64,000 nt of DNA from the NCBI GenBank assembly GCA_045613985.1, contig JAZLCA010000064.1:38478-102477 (forward strand). The letters run 5' to 3'. This DNA is from SIG644 sp045613985. GTDB lineage: Bacteria; Bacillota; Clostridia; Oscillospirales; CAG-272. Positions 8,065-17,199 of this stretch are shown here, piece after piece. Numbering within the stretch: the stretch's first letter is position 1; each line of letters begins with the position of its first letter. The notes under the pieces were generated by a model. It saw only the letters and a program-made list of their open reading frames with translations, was not told the origin of the DNA and made no database searches. A program made the position numbers and the translations under genes.

Positions 8065-8295
8065 ATGGAACAAAAAATCATGGAAATATTGCAGCAACTG
8101 CACCCCGAAATGGATATTTCGGCGGATGTTTGCCTGGTGGACGACGGGGTTCTGGACTCGTTGGACATCGTTACGCTTGTGACCGAGCTCAATGCGGCGT
8201 TTGATATTGCCATTCCGGCGGTGGAGATTCTGCCGACGAATTTCAATTCGGTCGGGGCACTTGTCGCAATGATTGAGCGGCTGGAGGATGTGTGA
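8065..8295 (+). CDS. dltC: DltC-like acyl/aminoacyl carrier protein
   Basis: 76 residues with the phosphopantetheine attachment motif GVLDSLDIVTLV (Ser32). ATG 8065 lies 7 nt after GGAGG. ATG 8059 overlaps the stop of the adenylation gene but is too close to the ribosome-binding site. It should receive the activated amino acid from the upstream enzyme and pass it to the MBOAT protein. Classical dlt order is A-B-C-D; here the carrier directly follows A. Confidence 0.88.
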   Translation: MEQKIMEILQQLHPEMDISADVCLVDDGVLDSLDIVTLVTELNAAFDIAIPAVEILPTNFNSVGALVAMIERLEDV

Positions 8296-8354
8296 GGGAG
8301 AATCGGCACGGTCCTTTTGAAATTTTACTGAAATAATCGGAAAGGAGAGCGGTT

Positions 8355-9929
8355 GTGTCGCTGTCAATATCGTTTGTATTGTTTCTTGCGGTCATGATAC
8401 CGCTCTATTTTCTCCTGCCTCGCCGTTGGCAGTGGCAGACCTTGTTGGTGGGGAGCTTGGTGTTTTACAGCTTCTCCGGTTGGCAAAATTTACTTGTCCT
8501 GACGGTCTTGGCAGTCGTAACGTATCTGTTTGGCCGCCTGCTGGGGCGTTCGGTTGAGCGGCAAACGCAAACGCTGGCTGCCCGTCGTGCCGATGGCTCG
8601 TGGGACAAGGCAACGCGCAAAGAGTACCGTGACCGTTGCGTGATCCGTCGCAAGTGGCTGCTGGCCGCGGGAATCGCCCTGGCCCTTTCTTTGCTTGCCG
8701 GTTTCAAATACGAAAGCTTTTTTGTTCGCACCTTCCATATTCCGGCGGGTACCTCCCACCTCGGCCCCATGCTCCCGGTGCCGCTCGGCATCTCCTATGT
8801 CACGCTCAGCGCCATCAGCTACATGACCGACGTGGCCAGAGGACAGCTGGAGTGTGAAAAAAAGCCCGCCAAGCTTGCGCTGTACATATTCTATTTTCCC
8901 CAGATGTGGCAAGGCCCCATCCATCGCTATGGCGAGCTTGCGCCGAGACTTTTTGCGCCCCACGCATTTGACTTGCAACGGGCCCTTCGGGGCGGGCTGC
9001 GCGCGCTTGGGGGCGGAGTCAAGAAGGTGGTCGTTGCCAATACGGTGGGTGTGGCTGTTTTGACGATCAAGGAAACGCCCTCGGATCTGGGCGGCACCTG
9101 GACGTGGCTGATGATTCTTTTGTACAGCATACAGATCTACGCCGATTTTACGGGCGGCATGGACATCGCTCTAGGTGTCTCCCACGCCCTCGGGATCGAT
9201 CTGTACGAAAACTTCGACCGTCCCTTCGCCGCCTGCTCCGTCGCCGATTATTGGCGGCGCTGGCACAGATCCATGGGCCGCTTTTTCACCGATTACGTGT
9301 TTTATCCGCTGTCGACCAGCCGAGCCGCCGCCAAAATGGCAAGGCTGTTCCGCCGTCTGCCCTTGTGGTGGGCGACGCTGACCACATGGGTACTGACGGG
9401 CCTTTGGCATGGCGCAGGCTGGAATTTTGTCCTTTGGGGGCTTTGCAACGGACTGTTTATTCTGCTGTCGCAGGAATTGCGCCCTTTGCGCCGACGCTTG
9501 AAAGAAAAATTCCCTCGCATTTGTGCGTCGCGCCTTGGGACATGGCTCTGCTGTGCAGGCACGCTGTGGACCGTCGGCCTTTTCCGCACGTTGGATATGT
9601 ATCCCGATGCGGGTGTACCTTTGGCTCTTTGGTGGCGGGCATTCACGCCTGCGGCATTCGCTCGCTTGTTTGACCTCTCGCTCTGGTCGTCGTTGGGCCT
9701 CTCGCTTGCCGAGTGGGTGCTGATCGGTCTGGGCGTCGTTGTCATGTGGCTGGTAGGACGTGCGACGCCGCGCGTCGGAGATGCCGATGCCGTATCCCCC
9801 GCTGACCGCCTGCTGCGCAAGCCCTTGCTGTTTGCCGTCGTTTGCGCTTTGATGGTGGTTTGTATTGCCGTATTCGGACATTACGGCATGGGTTATAACG
9901 CTATGGACTTTATTTACGGACAATTCTGA
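8355..9929 (+). CDS. dltB: DltB-like membrane-bound O-acyltransferase (MBOAT)
   Basis: 524 residues with about ten or more transmembrane segments. The start is GTG 8355 after AAAGGAG. MBOAT landmarks are present: YFPQMWQGPIHRY, the DFTGGMDIALG segment, the WRRWHRSMGRFF block and the catalytic His352 in GLWHGAGWNF. In the Dlt pathway this channel-like protein moves the aminoacyl group from the carrier across the membrane. A 59-bp gap separates it from dltC. Confidence 0.9.
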   Translation: MSLSISFVLFLAVMIPLYFLLPRRWQWQTLLVGSLVFYSFSGWQNLLVLTVLAVVTYLFGRLLGRSVERQTQTLAARRADGSWDKATRKEYRDRCVIRRKWLLAAGIALALSLLAGFKYESFFVRTFHIPAGTSHLGPMLPVPLGISYVTLSAISYMTDVARGQLECEKKPAKLALYIFYFPQMWQGPIHRYGELAPRLFAPHAFDLQRALRGGLRALGGGVKKVVVANTVGVAVLTIKETPSDLGGTWTWLMILLYSIQIYADFTGGMDIALGVSHALGIDLYENFDRPFAACSVADYWRRWHRSMGRFFTDYVFYPLSTSRAAAKMARLFRRLPLWWATLTTWVLTGLWHGAGWNFVLWGLCNGLFILLSQELRPLRRRLKEKFPRICASRLGTWLCCAGTLWTVGLFRTLDMYPDAGVPLALWWRAFTPAAFARLFDLSLWSSLGLSLAEWVLIGLGVVVMWLVGRATPRVGDADAVSPADRLLRKPLLFAVVCALMVVCIAVFGHYGMGYNAMDFIYGQF

Positions 9930-9977
9930 TGCGTCGCCGCGAGCGATAACTGATTTTTTACGAAAGGAGAACGGGCA

Positions 9978-11027
9978 ATGAAAAAGAAAAAATGGATATG
10001 GGCCGCGCTTGTTTTTGTTATCCTGACGGGCGGTTTGTTGACCTTGGCGCAGGCGTTGCTCGTTCCGCACGACAAGTCTGCCAATCCCGAAGCGTTTTTG
10101 CTGCAGGACTATTTCGATGCCGACGTGGCTATGGACGAGGTCGTGTTTCTCGGCGACTGCGAGGTGTACGAGGCCTTCTCGCCTGTCGCTCTGTGGCAGG
10201 AGTACGGTATTACCTCCCGCGTGTGCGGCACGCCGCAGCAGCTCTTGTGGCACAGCTATGCGATTCTGGAGGAAATCCTGGATCGATCCTCCCCGCGCGT
10301 GGTGGTGCTGGGCGTGTACGGCCTGATCTACAACAGCCCGCAGAGCGAGGCCTATAACCGCATGGTGTTTGATCATCTTCCGGCATCTCCGACCAAATGG
10401 AAGGTGTTGGGTGACGCCATGACCGAGGGGGAGAGCCTTGCTTCGTACGTCTTTCCTCTGTTGCGCTATCACGACCGTTGGTCGGAGCTTACCCGGCGCG
10501 ACGTGACGACGTTGTTTGAAGCGCAAGAGCCCGCATCGGTGCGGGGATATCGGATGCAGACCGACATTGTGCCGGGCGAAGCTCCCAATCACGAGGGCGC
10601 CCTGCCGCCGCGCGAGGATGCCTTTGGGGGCATGGCGCTGGATTATTTCGACCGTATCGTGTCGCTGTGCCGTGATGCGGGAGCGGAACTGGTGCTGGTC
10701 AAAGCCCCGACCGACTCCTGGCGTTACCCTTGGCACGACGAATACGAGTCGCAGGTGATCAAGCTTGCGGAAAAATATCAACTGCCGTACTACAATTTTT
10801 TGAATGATATCGACTCGATCGGCCTTGACTATGCGACCGACACCTACGATGGAGGACTCCATCTGAACGTGTACGGCGCGGAAAAGCTGTCACACTATTT
10901 CGGCAGGATCTTGATGGGAAATTACGAGCTGACCGACGCTCGTGCCGATCGGGATGCGGCCGCAGATTGGACCGAGGATATTGCCCGTTATGAGCAACAA
11001 AAAAACGCAAAGGGGGAAGTAAAATGA
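9978..11027 (+). CDS. DltD-like SGNH-fold membrane-anchored protein with Cys at the nucleophile position
   Basis: 349 residues with one N-terminal membrane anchor (residues 6-28) and an extracytoplasmic domain. It follows the DltD/AlgX-like plan: a beta strand then FLGDCEVYEAF, where the usual GDS/GSS nucleophile Ser is Cys61, and a C-terminal block YDGGLHLNVYGAEK with Asp291 and His295. DltD takes part in the last step of D-alanylation, transferring the acyl group to the extracellular polymer. Operon position supports the same kind of role here. Overlap with the known DltD family is weak outside these blocks, so no gene symbol is given. Confidence 0.75.
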   Translation: MKKKKWIWAALVFVILTGGLLTLAQALLVPHDKSANPEAFLLQDYFDADVAMDEVVFLGDCEVYEAFSPVALWQEYGITSRVCGTPQQLLWHSYAILEEILDRSSPRVVVLGVYGLIYNSPQSEAYNRMVFDHLPASPTKWKVLGDAMTEGESLASYVFPLLRYHDRWSELTRRDVTTLFEAQEPASVRGYRMQTDIVPGEAPNHEGALPPREDAFGGMALDYFDRIVSLCRDAGAELVLVKAPTDSWRYPWHDEYESQVIKLAEKYQLPYYNFLNDIDSIGLDYATDTYDGGLHLNVYGAEKLSHYFGRILMGNYELTDARADRDAAADWTEDIARYEQQKNAKGEVK

Positions 11028-11500
11028 AGCGAATGATCGCGCTGATCGCCATGGCGCTCGTCTTACTTTGTGCTTGCACACCCCAACCTGCCCCGGCAGA
11101 GCCGATGCCCCTTTTTCTGACCTATCGAGGGGTGGACCTGACGGTCGGCATGGCGGCACAGGAGGCGATCGCCGCCCTGGGAAACGACTATACTCTCAAG
11201 GAATCCGAGAGCTGCGCGGGCCAGGGGATGGATCGGATGTATACTTACCCCTCGTTGAGCCTGTACGTGTTTGCCCCGACCAACGGCCAAGCAATCGTGT
11301 CGTCCGTGTCGTATACCGACGACGGCGTTCGGACGGCGCAGGGACTTTGCATCGGTTGCTCTTCGGCAGACGTGATTTCTGCGATGGGAGAGCCGGATGA
11401 GAAAAATGACACTCGCTTACTCTATCGTGGCCAGGGGGCAACCTTGACGTTTGGCCTGCACGGCGGTGTTGTGGTGAATATCGTGCTGACGGGGGAGTAA
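11024..11500 (+). CDS. Small lipoprotein of unknown function, end of dlt-like operon
   Basis: 158 residues with signal peptide and lipobox LLCAC. The start ATGA overlaps the preceding stop by 4 bp, indicating translational coupling. The mature part contains two similar halves of the type GVDLTVGMAAQEAIAALGNDY and GLCIGCSSADVISAMGEPD, a pattern seen in SmpA/BamE-like or Ntf2-like small lipoproteins in which a G-x-S/T-x-x-[ED]V-x-x-x-[LM]G-x-P motif recurs. I do not recognise a named family. Confidence 0.75.
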   Translation: MKRMIALIAMALVLLCACTPQPAPAEPMPLFLTYRGVDLTVGMAAQEAIAALGNDYTLKESESCAGQGMDRMYTYPSLSLYVFAPTNGQAIVSSVSYTDDGVRTAQGLCIGCSSADVISAMGEPDEKNDTRLLYRGQGATLTFGLHGGVVVNIVLTGE

Positions 11501-11596
11501 TGGGAAGCTGAATTTTTTCGCTGCTTCTGTGACCGAATTGCACCGAAGAAGTTGCTTGAAATTTAGCATAGCCCCATTCTTTCCCCGCCAAATCCC

Positions 11597-11625
11597 TTGA
11601 CAATCAAGAAAAAATATGCTACAAT
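11597..11625 (+). promoter_or_regulatory. Sigma-A promoter of ileS operon
   Basis: TTGACA at 11597-11602, a 17-bp spacer and TACAAT at 11620-11625, directly upstream of the T-box leader. Confidence 0.85.
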
Positions 11626-11631
11626 AACTTC

Positions 11632-11915
11632 AAATGCTATGATGAAGAAGCAAAGTGCCGAAAACTCACAGAGAGCGCGGATTTGGTGAGACCGCGCAGC
11701 GGACGACACGGCGTATCCCTTCGGAGCAGGAAGGATCAAATCGCGAGGGGAGAGCCTCCCGCAAAAGTAATCCGCCCCGTCCCCGCCGCGTTAAGGCGTA
11801 CGGCGCAGTGCGAAAATCGCATTGACGCCTGAGTGGTGTCCCTGACACAAAATGAGTGGTACCGCGGAAGATTCTTCCGTCTCATGGTCGCGTGCGGCTG
11901 TGGGGCGTTTTTTGT
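11632..11915 (+). ncRNA. T-box leader responding to tRNA-Ile
   Basis: The T-box core GAGTGGTACCGCGG is at 11854-11867; its TGGT would pair with the uncharged tRNA end. A structured Stem I precedes it, with the AG-rich bulge (CACAGAGAGCG) near 11670. A specifier ATC at 11715-11717, in the context CGTATCCCTTCGGAGC, fits isoleucine and the downstream gene. A T-run at 11908-11913 marks the terminator side. Uncharged tRNA-Ile should promote read-through into ileS-lspA-rluD. The Stem I pairing was judged by eye only. Confidence 0.88.
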
Positions 11916-11970
11916 TTCCCGCCGCGAAAATTTATTCGTCAAAAATCAAAACCAAAGGAGAAAACAAAAA

Positions 11971-14781
11971 ATGGCCAAAGATTACAAAAACACACTGAAT
12001 ATGCCCACAACGTCGTTCGATATGCGGGCCAATCTTCCCATGCGCGAGCCTAAAATGCTGGAGTACTGGAACTCCATCCATCTGTACGATCAAATGCTGG
12101 AGAACAATGCGGACAAGCCTTTGTTCGTGTTGCACGACGGCCCTCCCTTTTCCAACGGTAACATCCACATGGGCCACGCCCTGAACAAAACCCTGAAGGA
12201 TTTCATCAACAAATCCCGCAGCATGATGGGCTATCGCGTCCCCTTCGTTCCCGGCTGGGATAACCACGGCATGCCCATCGAGTCTGCCATCATCAAAAAG
12301 AACAAGCTCAACCGCAAGGCAATGAGTATTCCCGAATTCCGCAGTGCCTGTGAAGCATTCGCTCAGGATTTCATCAATATCCAGAAGGAGCAGATGAAGC
12401 GTCTGGGTCTGACGGCGGATTGGGAGCATCCCTATACCACTATGGACCCTGCGTTTGAGGCGCGTGAGGTCAAGGTGTTCGGTGAGATGTTCCGCAAGGG
12501 CTATATCTACAAGGGCTTGAAGCCCGTTTACTGGTGCCCCAAGGATGAAACGGCACTGGCCGAGGCGGAGATCGAATATAAGACGGATAAGTGTACGTCG
12601 ATCTACGTTAAGTTCCGCGTCAACGATGACAAGGGCGTGTTGGCTGACGTCTGCGATCTGTCCAAGACCTACTTCATCATCTGGACAACGACCACCTGGA
12701 CACTGCCCGGCAACCTTGCCATCGCTCTCAATCCCGACGAGAGCTATGCTGTCGTTAAGGCAAACGACGAATATTATGTGATTGCCGAGGCACTGACCGA
12801 AAAGACCATGAGCGAGGGTGGCGTCGAGAGCTACGAGATCGTTGCTACTATGCCCGGCCGTGAGCTGGAGTTCATCAAGACGCAGCATCCCTTCCTCGAC
12901 CGTGAGAGCGTCGTGCTGATGGCCGATTACGTCACCATGGACAGCGGTACCGGCTGTGTTCATACCGCTCCCGGCTTCGGTGCGGACGACTATCAGACCT
13001 GCAAGCGCTACGGCATTGATATCATCGTTCCCGTCGACGATCGCGGCTGTCAGACCGAGGACGCAGGCAAATTTGCCGGTCTTTACTATGAAAAATCCAA
13101 CGAGGCGATCCTGGCTGACCTGAAGGAAACGGGCGCGCTGTTTGCCTCCAAGGAATTTGAGCATGAATATCCTCACTGCTGGAGATGTAAGTCTCCCATC
13201 ATCTTCCGCACAACTCCCCAGTGATTCTGCTCGGTCGATGCCTTCCGCGCTGATGCGGTCAAGGCCTGCGACGACGTAACCTGGATGCCCGCATGGGGCG
13301 GTGAGCGCATGAAGCAGATGCTCGGTGAGCGCGCCGATTGGTGCATCTCGCGTCAGCGTCATTGGGGTCTGCCCATTCCCGTATTCTACTGCGAGGACTG
13401 CAAGGAGACCATCTGCACTCCCGAGACCATCAACAAGGTATCCGCGATGTTTGCACAGCACGGCTCCAACTGCTGGTTCTCCATGGATGCCAAGGATCTG
13501 TTGCCCGAGGGCTACGTTTGCCCCAAGTGCGGCAAGACCCACTTTGTCAAGGAGCAGAATACGCTGGACGGTTGGTTCGATTCGGGTTCCACCCACTTTG
13601 CCGTTCTGCAGGACGAGGGTAACAAGGGTTGGCCCGAGCATCATTGGCCGGCAGACCTGTACCTGGAGGGTGCCGACCAGTATCGCGGTTGGTTCCAGGC
13701 ATCTTTGCTGACTGCCATCGGTACGGGCGGCGGTACGACCGCTCCCTTCAAGTCCGTTCTCACCCACGGTTGGGTCGTTGACGGCGAAGGCAGAGCCATG
13801 CATAAGTCGCTGGGTAACGGCGTCGATCCTCAGGACATGGTCGCCAAGTACGGCGCCGACCTGGTTCGTTTGTGGGTTGCTTCCGCCGACTATCAGGTGG
13901 ACGTCCGCTGCTCCGATAATATTTTCAAGCAGCTGTCCGAGTCCTACCGTAAGATTCGTAACACCGCCCGCATCATTCTGGCAAACCTGAACGATTTCGA
14001 TCCCGACCGCGATATGGTCGCTCCCGAAAATATGCAGGAGATCGACCGGTGGCTGCTCTCCCGCATGAACGAGTTTGTCCGTCGCAGCCGCGAAAATTAC
14101 GATAATTACAGCTTCCACAGCATCTCCCGCGACCTGACCAACTTCTGCACGACCGATCTGTCCAAGCTGTACGTCGATATCACCAAGGACCGCGTCTACA
14201 CCGAGCGTGCCGATTCGGCCGCCCGCCGCTCCGCACAGAGCGCGATGTATCTGGTGCTGTCTGCGATGGTACGCGTAATGGCGCCTCTGTTGGCCTTTAC
14301 CGCCGAGGAGATCTGGCAGGCCATGCCCCACGCGGCATCCGATAACAAGGCGAGCGTTTTCTTCAATGATATGCCCGCTTGCGACGAGTCGTTGACCTTC
14401 CCCGAGCTGGCAGAGCACTGGGATGCGCTGTTTGATCTGCGCGACGACGTTATGAAGGCACTCGAGCTTGCTCGTGCCGACAAGAAGATCGGTAAGTCGC
14501 TGGATGCCAAGCTGACGATCTATACTGAAAATGAAGAGCAGAAGGCTCTGTTGACCTCCTTTGGCGACGATCTGAAGACGGTATTTATCGTCTCGGGCGT
14601 CAAGGTTGAGAGCGGCAAGGCGCCCGAAGGTGCCCTGACCGAAACCACCGCCGGCATTGCTGTGCTGGTTGAGGGGGCAGACGGCTGCAAGTGCGACCGT
14701 TGCTGGGCTTACTCCACCGAGGGTAAGCAGGACGAGGACGGTTTCCTGTGCGCTCGCTGCCAAGCCATTCTGGAGGGCTGA
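11971..14781 (+). CDS. ileS: Isoleucyl-tRNA synthetase, interrupted by one in-frame UGA at a conserved Trp
   Basis: 936 codons if the internal TGA at 13222-13224 is read through, close to the normal length. The ATG at 11971 follows AAAGGAG. Class I motifs are intact: GNIHMGHALN (HIGH) near residue 58 and GRAMHKSLGNG (KMSKS), plus a C-terminal zinc site (CDRCW...CARC). The single flaw is codon 418: the family-typical TPQWF reads T-P-Q-TGA-F, with frame and conserved sequence continuing on both sides. The last codon of this gene and many others here also use TGA as true stops, so the code is not reassigned. Either a point nonsense variant or sequencing error, or UGA read-through by tRNA-Trp, is required for a functional enzyme. 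Confidence 0.9.
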
Positions 14782-14784
14782 TGC

Positions 14785-15369
14785 ATGAGCGACTTGACAC
14801 GCAACGATAAAAGCAGGATCGACCGCGGCCGTCCCTGGTATTGGCTGTTGATCTCGCTGGCGGGTGTCTTGCTGGACCAGGTGTCTAAATGGCTGTGTAT
14901 GGCGTATCTGAAGCCGGTCGGAAGCGTTTATATCATTCCGGGGCTTCTCAAATTGACCTATCTGGAAAATCGGGGAGCTGCCTTTGGCAGCTTCTCCGAT
15001 CACCGTTGGGTGTTTATGGTGTTTTCCACCGTTGCCATCGTGGGCGTGACGGTCTACCTGATCGCCTTTTCCGAGCGGAACCGTTTGCTCCGCTGGGCGC
15101 TGGCCCTTATTATCAGCGGCGGCATTGGCAATATGATCGACCGAGTCTCGCTCGGATACGTCGTTGACATGATCGACTTTTACGGCATCTGGCCCTACAT
15201 TTTCAACGTGGCCGACAGCTTCGTTTGTGTTGGTGCCGGTCTTGCGGTGTTGTACTGCTTGATCGAGATGCAAAAGGAACTGGAACAGCAAAAAGAAAAA
15301 AAGGATGCCGACGCTTGTGGTGAAGACGCACCGCAGGCGGCTGACGAAAAAGGAGAGGACGAGGCATGA
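14785..15369 (+). CDS. lspA: Lipoprotein signal peptidase II
   Basis: 194 residues, four transmembrane helices. The aspartic protease dyad is visible in GYVVDMIDFYG and FNVADSFVCVGA, and GNMIDR precedes it. It cleaves the signal peptides of diacylglyceryl-modified lipoproteins, several of which are encoded in this window. The acidic, Lys-rich tail after residue 160 is longer than usual. It starts 3 bp after the ileS stop and overlaps rluD by 4 bp. The ileS-lspA neighbourhood is ancient and common. Confidence 0.96.
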   Translation: MSDLTRNDKSRIDRGRPWYWLLISLAGVLLDQVSKWLCMAYLKPVGSVYIIPGLLKLTYLENRGAAFGSFSDHRWVFMVFSTVAIVGVTVYLIAFSERNRLLRWALALIISGGIGNMIDRVSLGYVVDMIDFYGIWPYIFNVADSFVCVGAGLAVLYCLIEMQKELEQQKEKKDADACGEDAPQAADEKGEDEA

Positions 15370-16304
15370 TCTACCCCGTAGACGCCGCCCATGCGGGTCT
15401 TCGCGCTGACGTGTTTGCTGCCGAGGTCGGAGGGGTTTCGCGCTCCGCCGCCGCCCGTTTGATGGAGGAAGGCTGTATTTTGCTCAACGCTCGTCCCGTC
15501 ACCAAAAACGTCAAGCTTTGCCAGGGCGACGAACTGACGATCGAGCTGCCTGAGCCCGAACCGTGTGAAGCTCTGCCTGAGAATATCCCGTTGGATATCG
15601 TTTATGAGGACGATGATATCATCGTGGTAAACAAGCCCGTTGGTATGGTGGTCCATCCCGCCGCGGGCAATCCGAGCGGCACCCTTGTCAATGCGCTGCT
15701 GTACCATTGCGGCGATCAACTTTCGGGTGTTGGCGGAGTTATCCGCCCCGGCATCGTTCACCGCATCGATAAGGATACCAGCGGACTGTTGGTCGTTGCC
15801 AAAAACGACGCAGCTCACTTGTCTTTGTCGGAGCAGCTCAAAACCCATACGGTCAGCCGCGTATACGAGGCCATCGCGCTGGGCAACCTGAAGACGGATG
15901 CGGGGACGGTCAATGCCCCCATCGGACGCCATCCGACCGATCGCAAGAAAATGGCGGTCGTGCGAGGGGAAGGCTTGAACGCCCGCGAGGCGATCACGCA
16001 TTACACGGTCGTGGAGCGATTTGGTCACATGACGCACCTGCGGTGTGAATTGGAAACGGGACGTACCCATCAGATCCGCGTTCATATGGCAAGCATAGGG
16101 CATCCCCTTTTGGGCGACGGCGTGTACGGCGGAGGCAATACCCGCTTTGAAGCCGATCACCGCGCCTGGATCACGGGGCAATGCCTGCACGCTGGAAAAC
16201 TGCGCCTGATCCATCCGAGGACGGGCGAGGCGATGCAATTTGGAGCACCTATGCCGCCCGAGATGCAAAAAATACTTGATATTTTACGAAGACAAGCACA
16301 ATAA
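15366..16304 (+). CDS. rluD: RluA-family 23S rRNA pseudouridine synthase
   Basis: 312 residues. An N-terminal S4 RNA-binding domain (RSAAARLMEEGCILLN) precedes the pseudouridine synthase core with motif HRIDKDTSGLLVV carrying the catalytic Asp, and the later GRTHQIRVHMASIGHPLLGD. RluD-type enzymes isomerise uridines of helix 69 of 23S rRNA. Exact RluD versus RluC specificity is inferred from the usual lspA-rluD pairing rather than shown. Confidence 0.92.
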   Translation: MIYPVDAAHAGLRADVFAAEVGGVSRSAAARLMEEGCILLNARPVTKNVKLCQGDELTIELPEPEPCEALPENIPLDIVYEDDDIIVVNKPVGMVVHPAAGNPSGTLVNALLYHCGDQLSGVGGVIRPGIVHRIDKDTSGLLVVAKNDAAHLSLSEQLKTHTVSRVYEAIALGNLKTDAGTVNAPIGRHPTDRKKMAVVRGEGLNAREAITHYTVVERFGHMTHLRCELETGRTHQIRVHMASIGHPLLGDGVYGGGNTRFEADHRAWITGQCLHAGKLRLIHPRTGEAMQFGAPMPPEMQKILDILRRQAQ

Positions 16305-16328
16305 ATTTTGATGAAAGGAGATAGGAGC

Positions 16329-17159
16329 ATGAAACGCTATGAGGGAATTATGATCGCGTCCGACCTGGACGGCACCTTCTTGGATGCCAAAGGGCAGGTC
16401 GTGTCTCGCAATATCGAAGCCATCCGCGCTTTTACGGCAGAAGGTGGGCTGTTTACCTTTGCGACGGGACGCCATCACGATCATCTGCCCGAGGCCGTTC
16501 CCGGCGTCGAGGCTTTGGTCAATATGCCCGTTATCGTGGCAAACGGCTCTTATCTTTACGATTTTTCCACCGATCGCGTGCTGGCCGAGGTGTTTATGGA
16601 GGTGGATATCTCCCGCCGCGTGCTGCAGTACGCTCGCGCCAATTTTCCCCGTGTGGGATTCCGCGTGTCCACCCCGCAGGGCTATCTGACGGACGGTCGG
16701 ACGGAATATATGAAAAAGTTTATCGCTTACAGCAAAAAGCATCGCTCGTATCTGGTGGAGGTCGCTCCGATCGAAAGCTGGATGCAGCGGCTGTGGCATA
16801 AGATCGTTTTTCAAGGCACCTGCGAGGACCTGGACGCGCTGTACGCCGAGCTTAAGGCCGAGTTTGGCGAGGATACCTTTGAGTATAACAAATCCTCTGC
16901 GATACTGTTTGAAATGCAGAAAAAAGGCTGCTCCAAGGGCGGTATGCTGCAAGTGCTCAAGCAAAGCTATGAGATCTTGACGGGACATTCTATCAAAACG
17001 TATGGCGTGGGCGACTACGAAAACGACCTGGCGCTGTTGTCGGCCGCCGACGTGGCCGTCTGCCCGGCGGGATCCCATCCGGCCGTGCAAAAAATCAGCG
17101 ATATGGTGCTTTGCTCCAATAACGAGGGCGTCATTGCCGATCTGATCGAGCGGTTGTGA
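16329..17159 (+). CDS. Cof-type HAD-superfamily phosphatase
   Basis: 276 residues. ATG 16329 is preferred over 16308 because AAAGGAG and GGAG lie just upstream. HAD motifs: DLDGTFLD (nucleophile Asp), a Thr in FATGRHH, a central Lys region, and GDYENDLALL with the Mg-binding Asp pair. The C2B-type cap places it with Cof/YbiV sugar-phosphate phosphatases. Substrate unknown. It is last in the ileS operon and closed by a bidirectional terminator. Confidence 0.88.
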   Translation: MKRYEGIMIASDLDGTFLDAKGQVVSRNIEAIRAFTAEGGLFTFATGRHHDHLPEAVPGVEALVNMPVIVANGSYLYDFSTDRVLAEVFMEVDISRRVLQYARANFPRVGFRVSTPQGYLTDGRTEYMKKFIAYSKKHRSYLVEVAPIESWMQRLWHKIVFQGTCEDLDALYAELKAEFGEDTFEYNKSSAILFEMQKKGCSKGGMLQVLKQSYEILTGHSIKTYGVGDYENDLALLSAADVAVCPAGSHPAVQKISDMVLCSNNEGVIADLIERL

Positions 17160-17166
17160 GGCCAAT

Positions 17167-17199
17167 AAAAAAAGGAGAGTTTCAAACTCTCCTTTTTTT
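17167..17199. terminator. Bidirectional terminator
   Basis: AAAAAAAGGAGAGTTT and AAACTCTCCTTTTTTT form a long stem between two convergent genes. Confidence 0.88.

Noticed and set aside
11971..14781. Genetic-code change with UGA read as Trp
   Set aside because: ileS itself, dltA, dltC, lspA, the HAD gene and others end at TGA with normal family C-termini, so UGA is a working stop codon here.
11932..15291. 1119-codon open frame on the minus strand across ileS and lspA
   Set aside because: Its product is low in recognisable motifs and rich in His/Gln/Gly, as expected for the antisense of a strongly biased gene; both real genes and the T-box lie on the plus strand.
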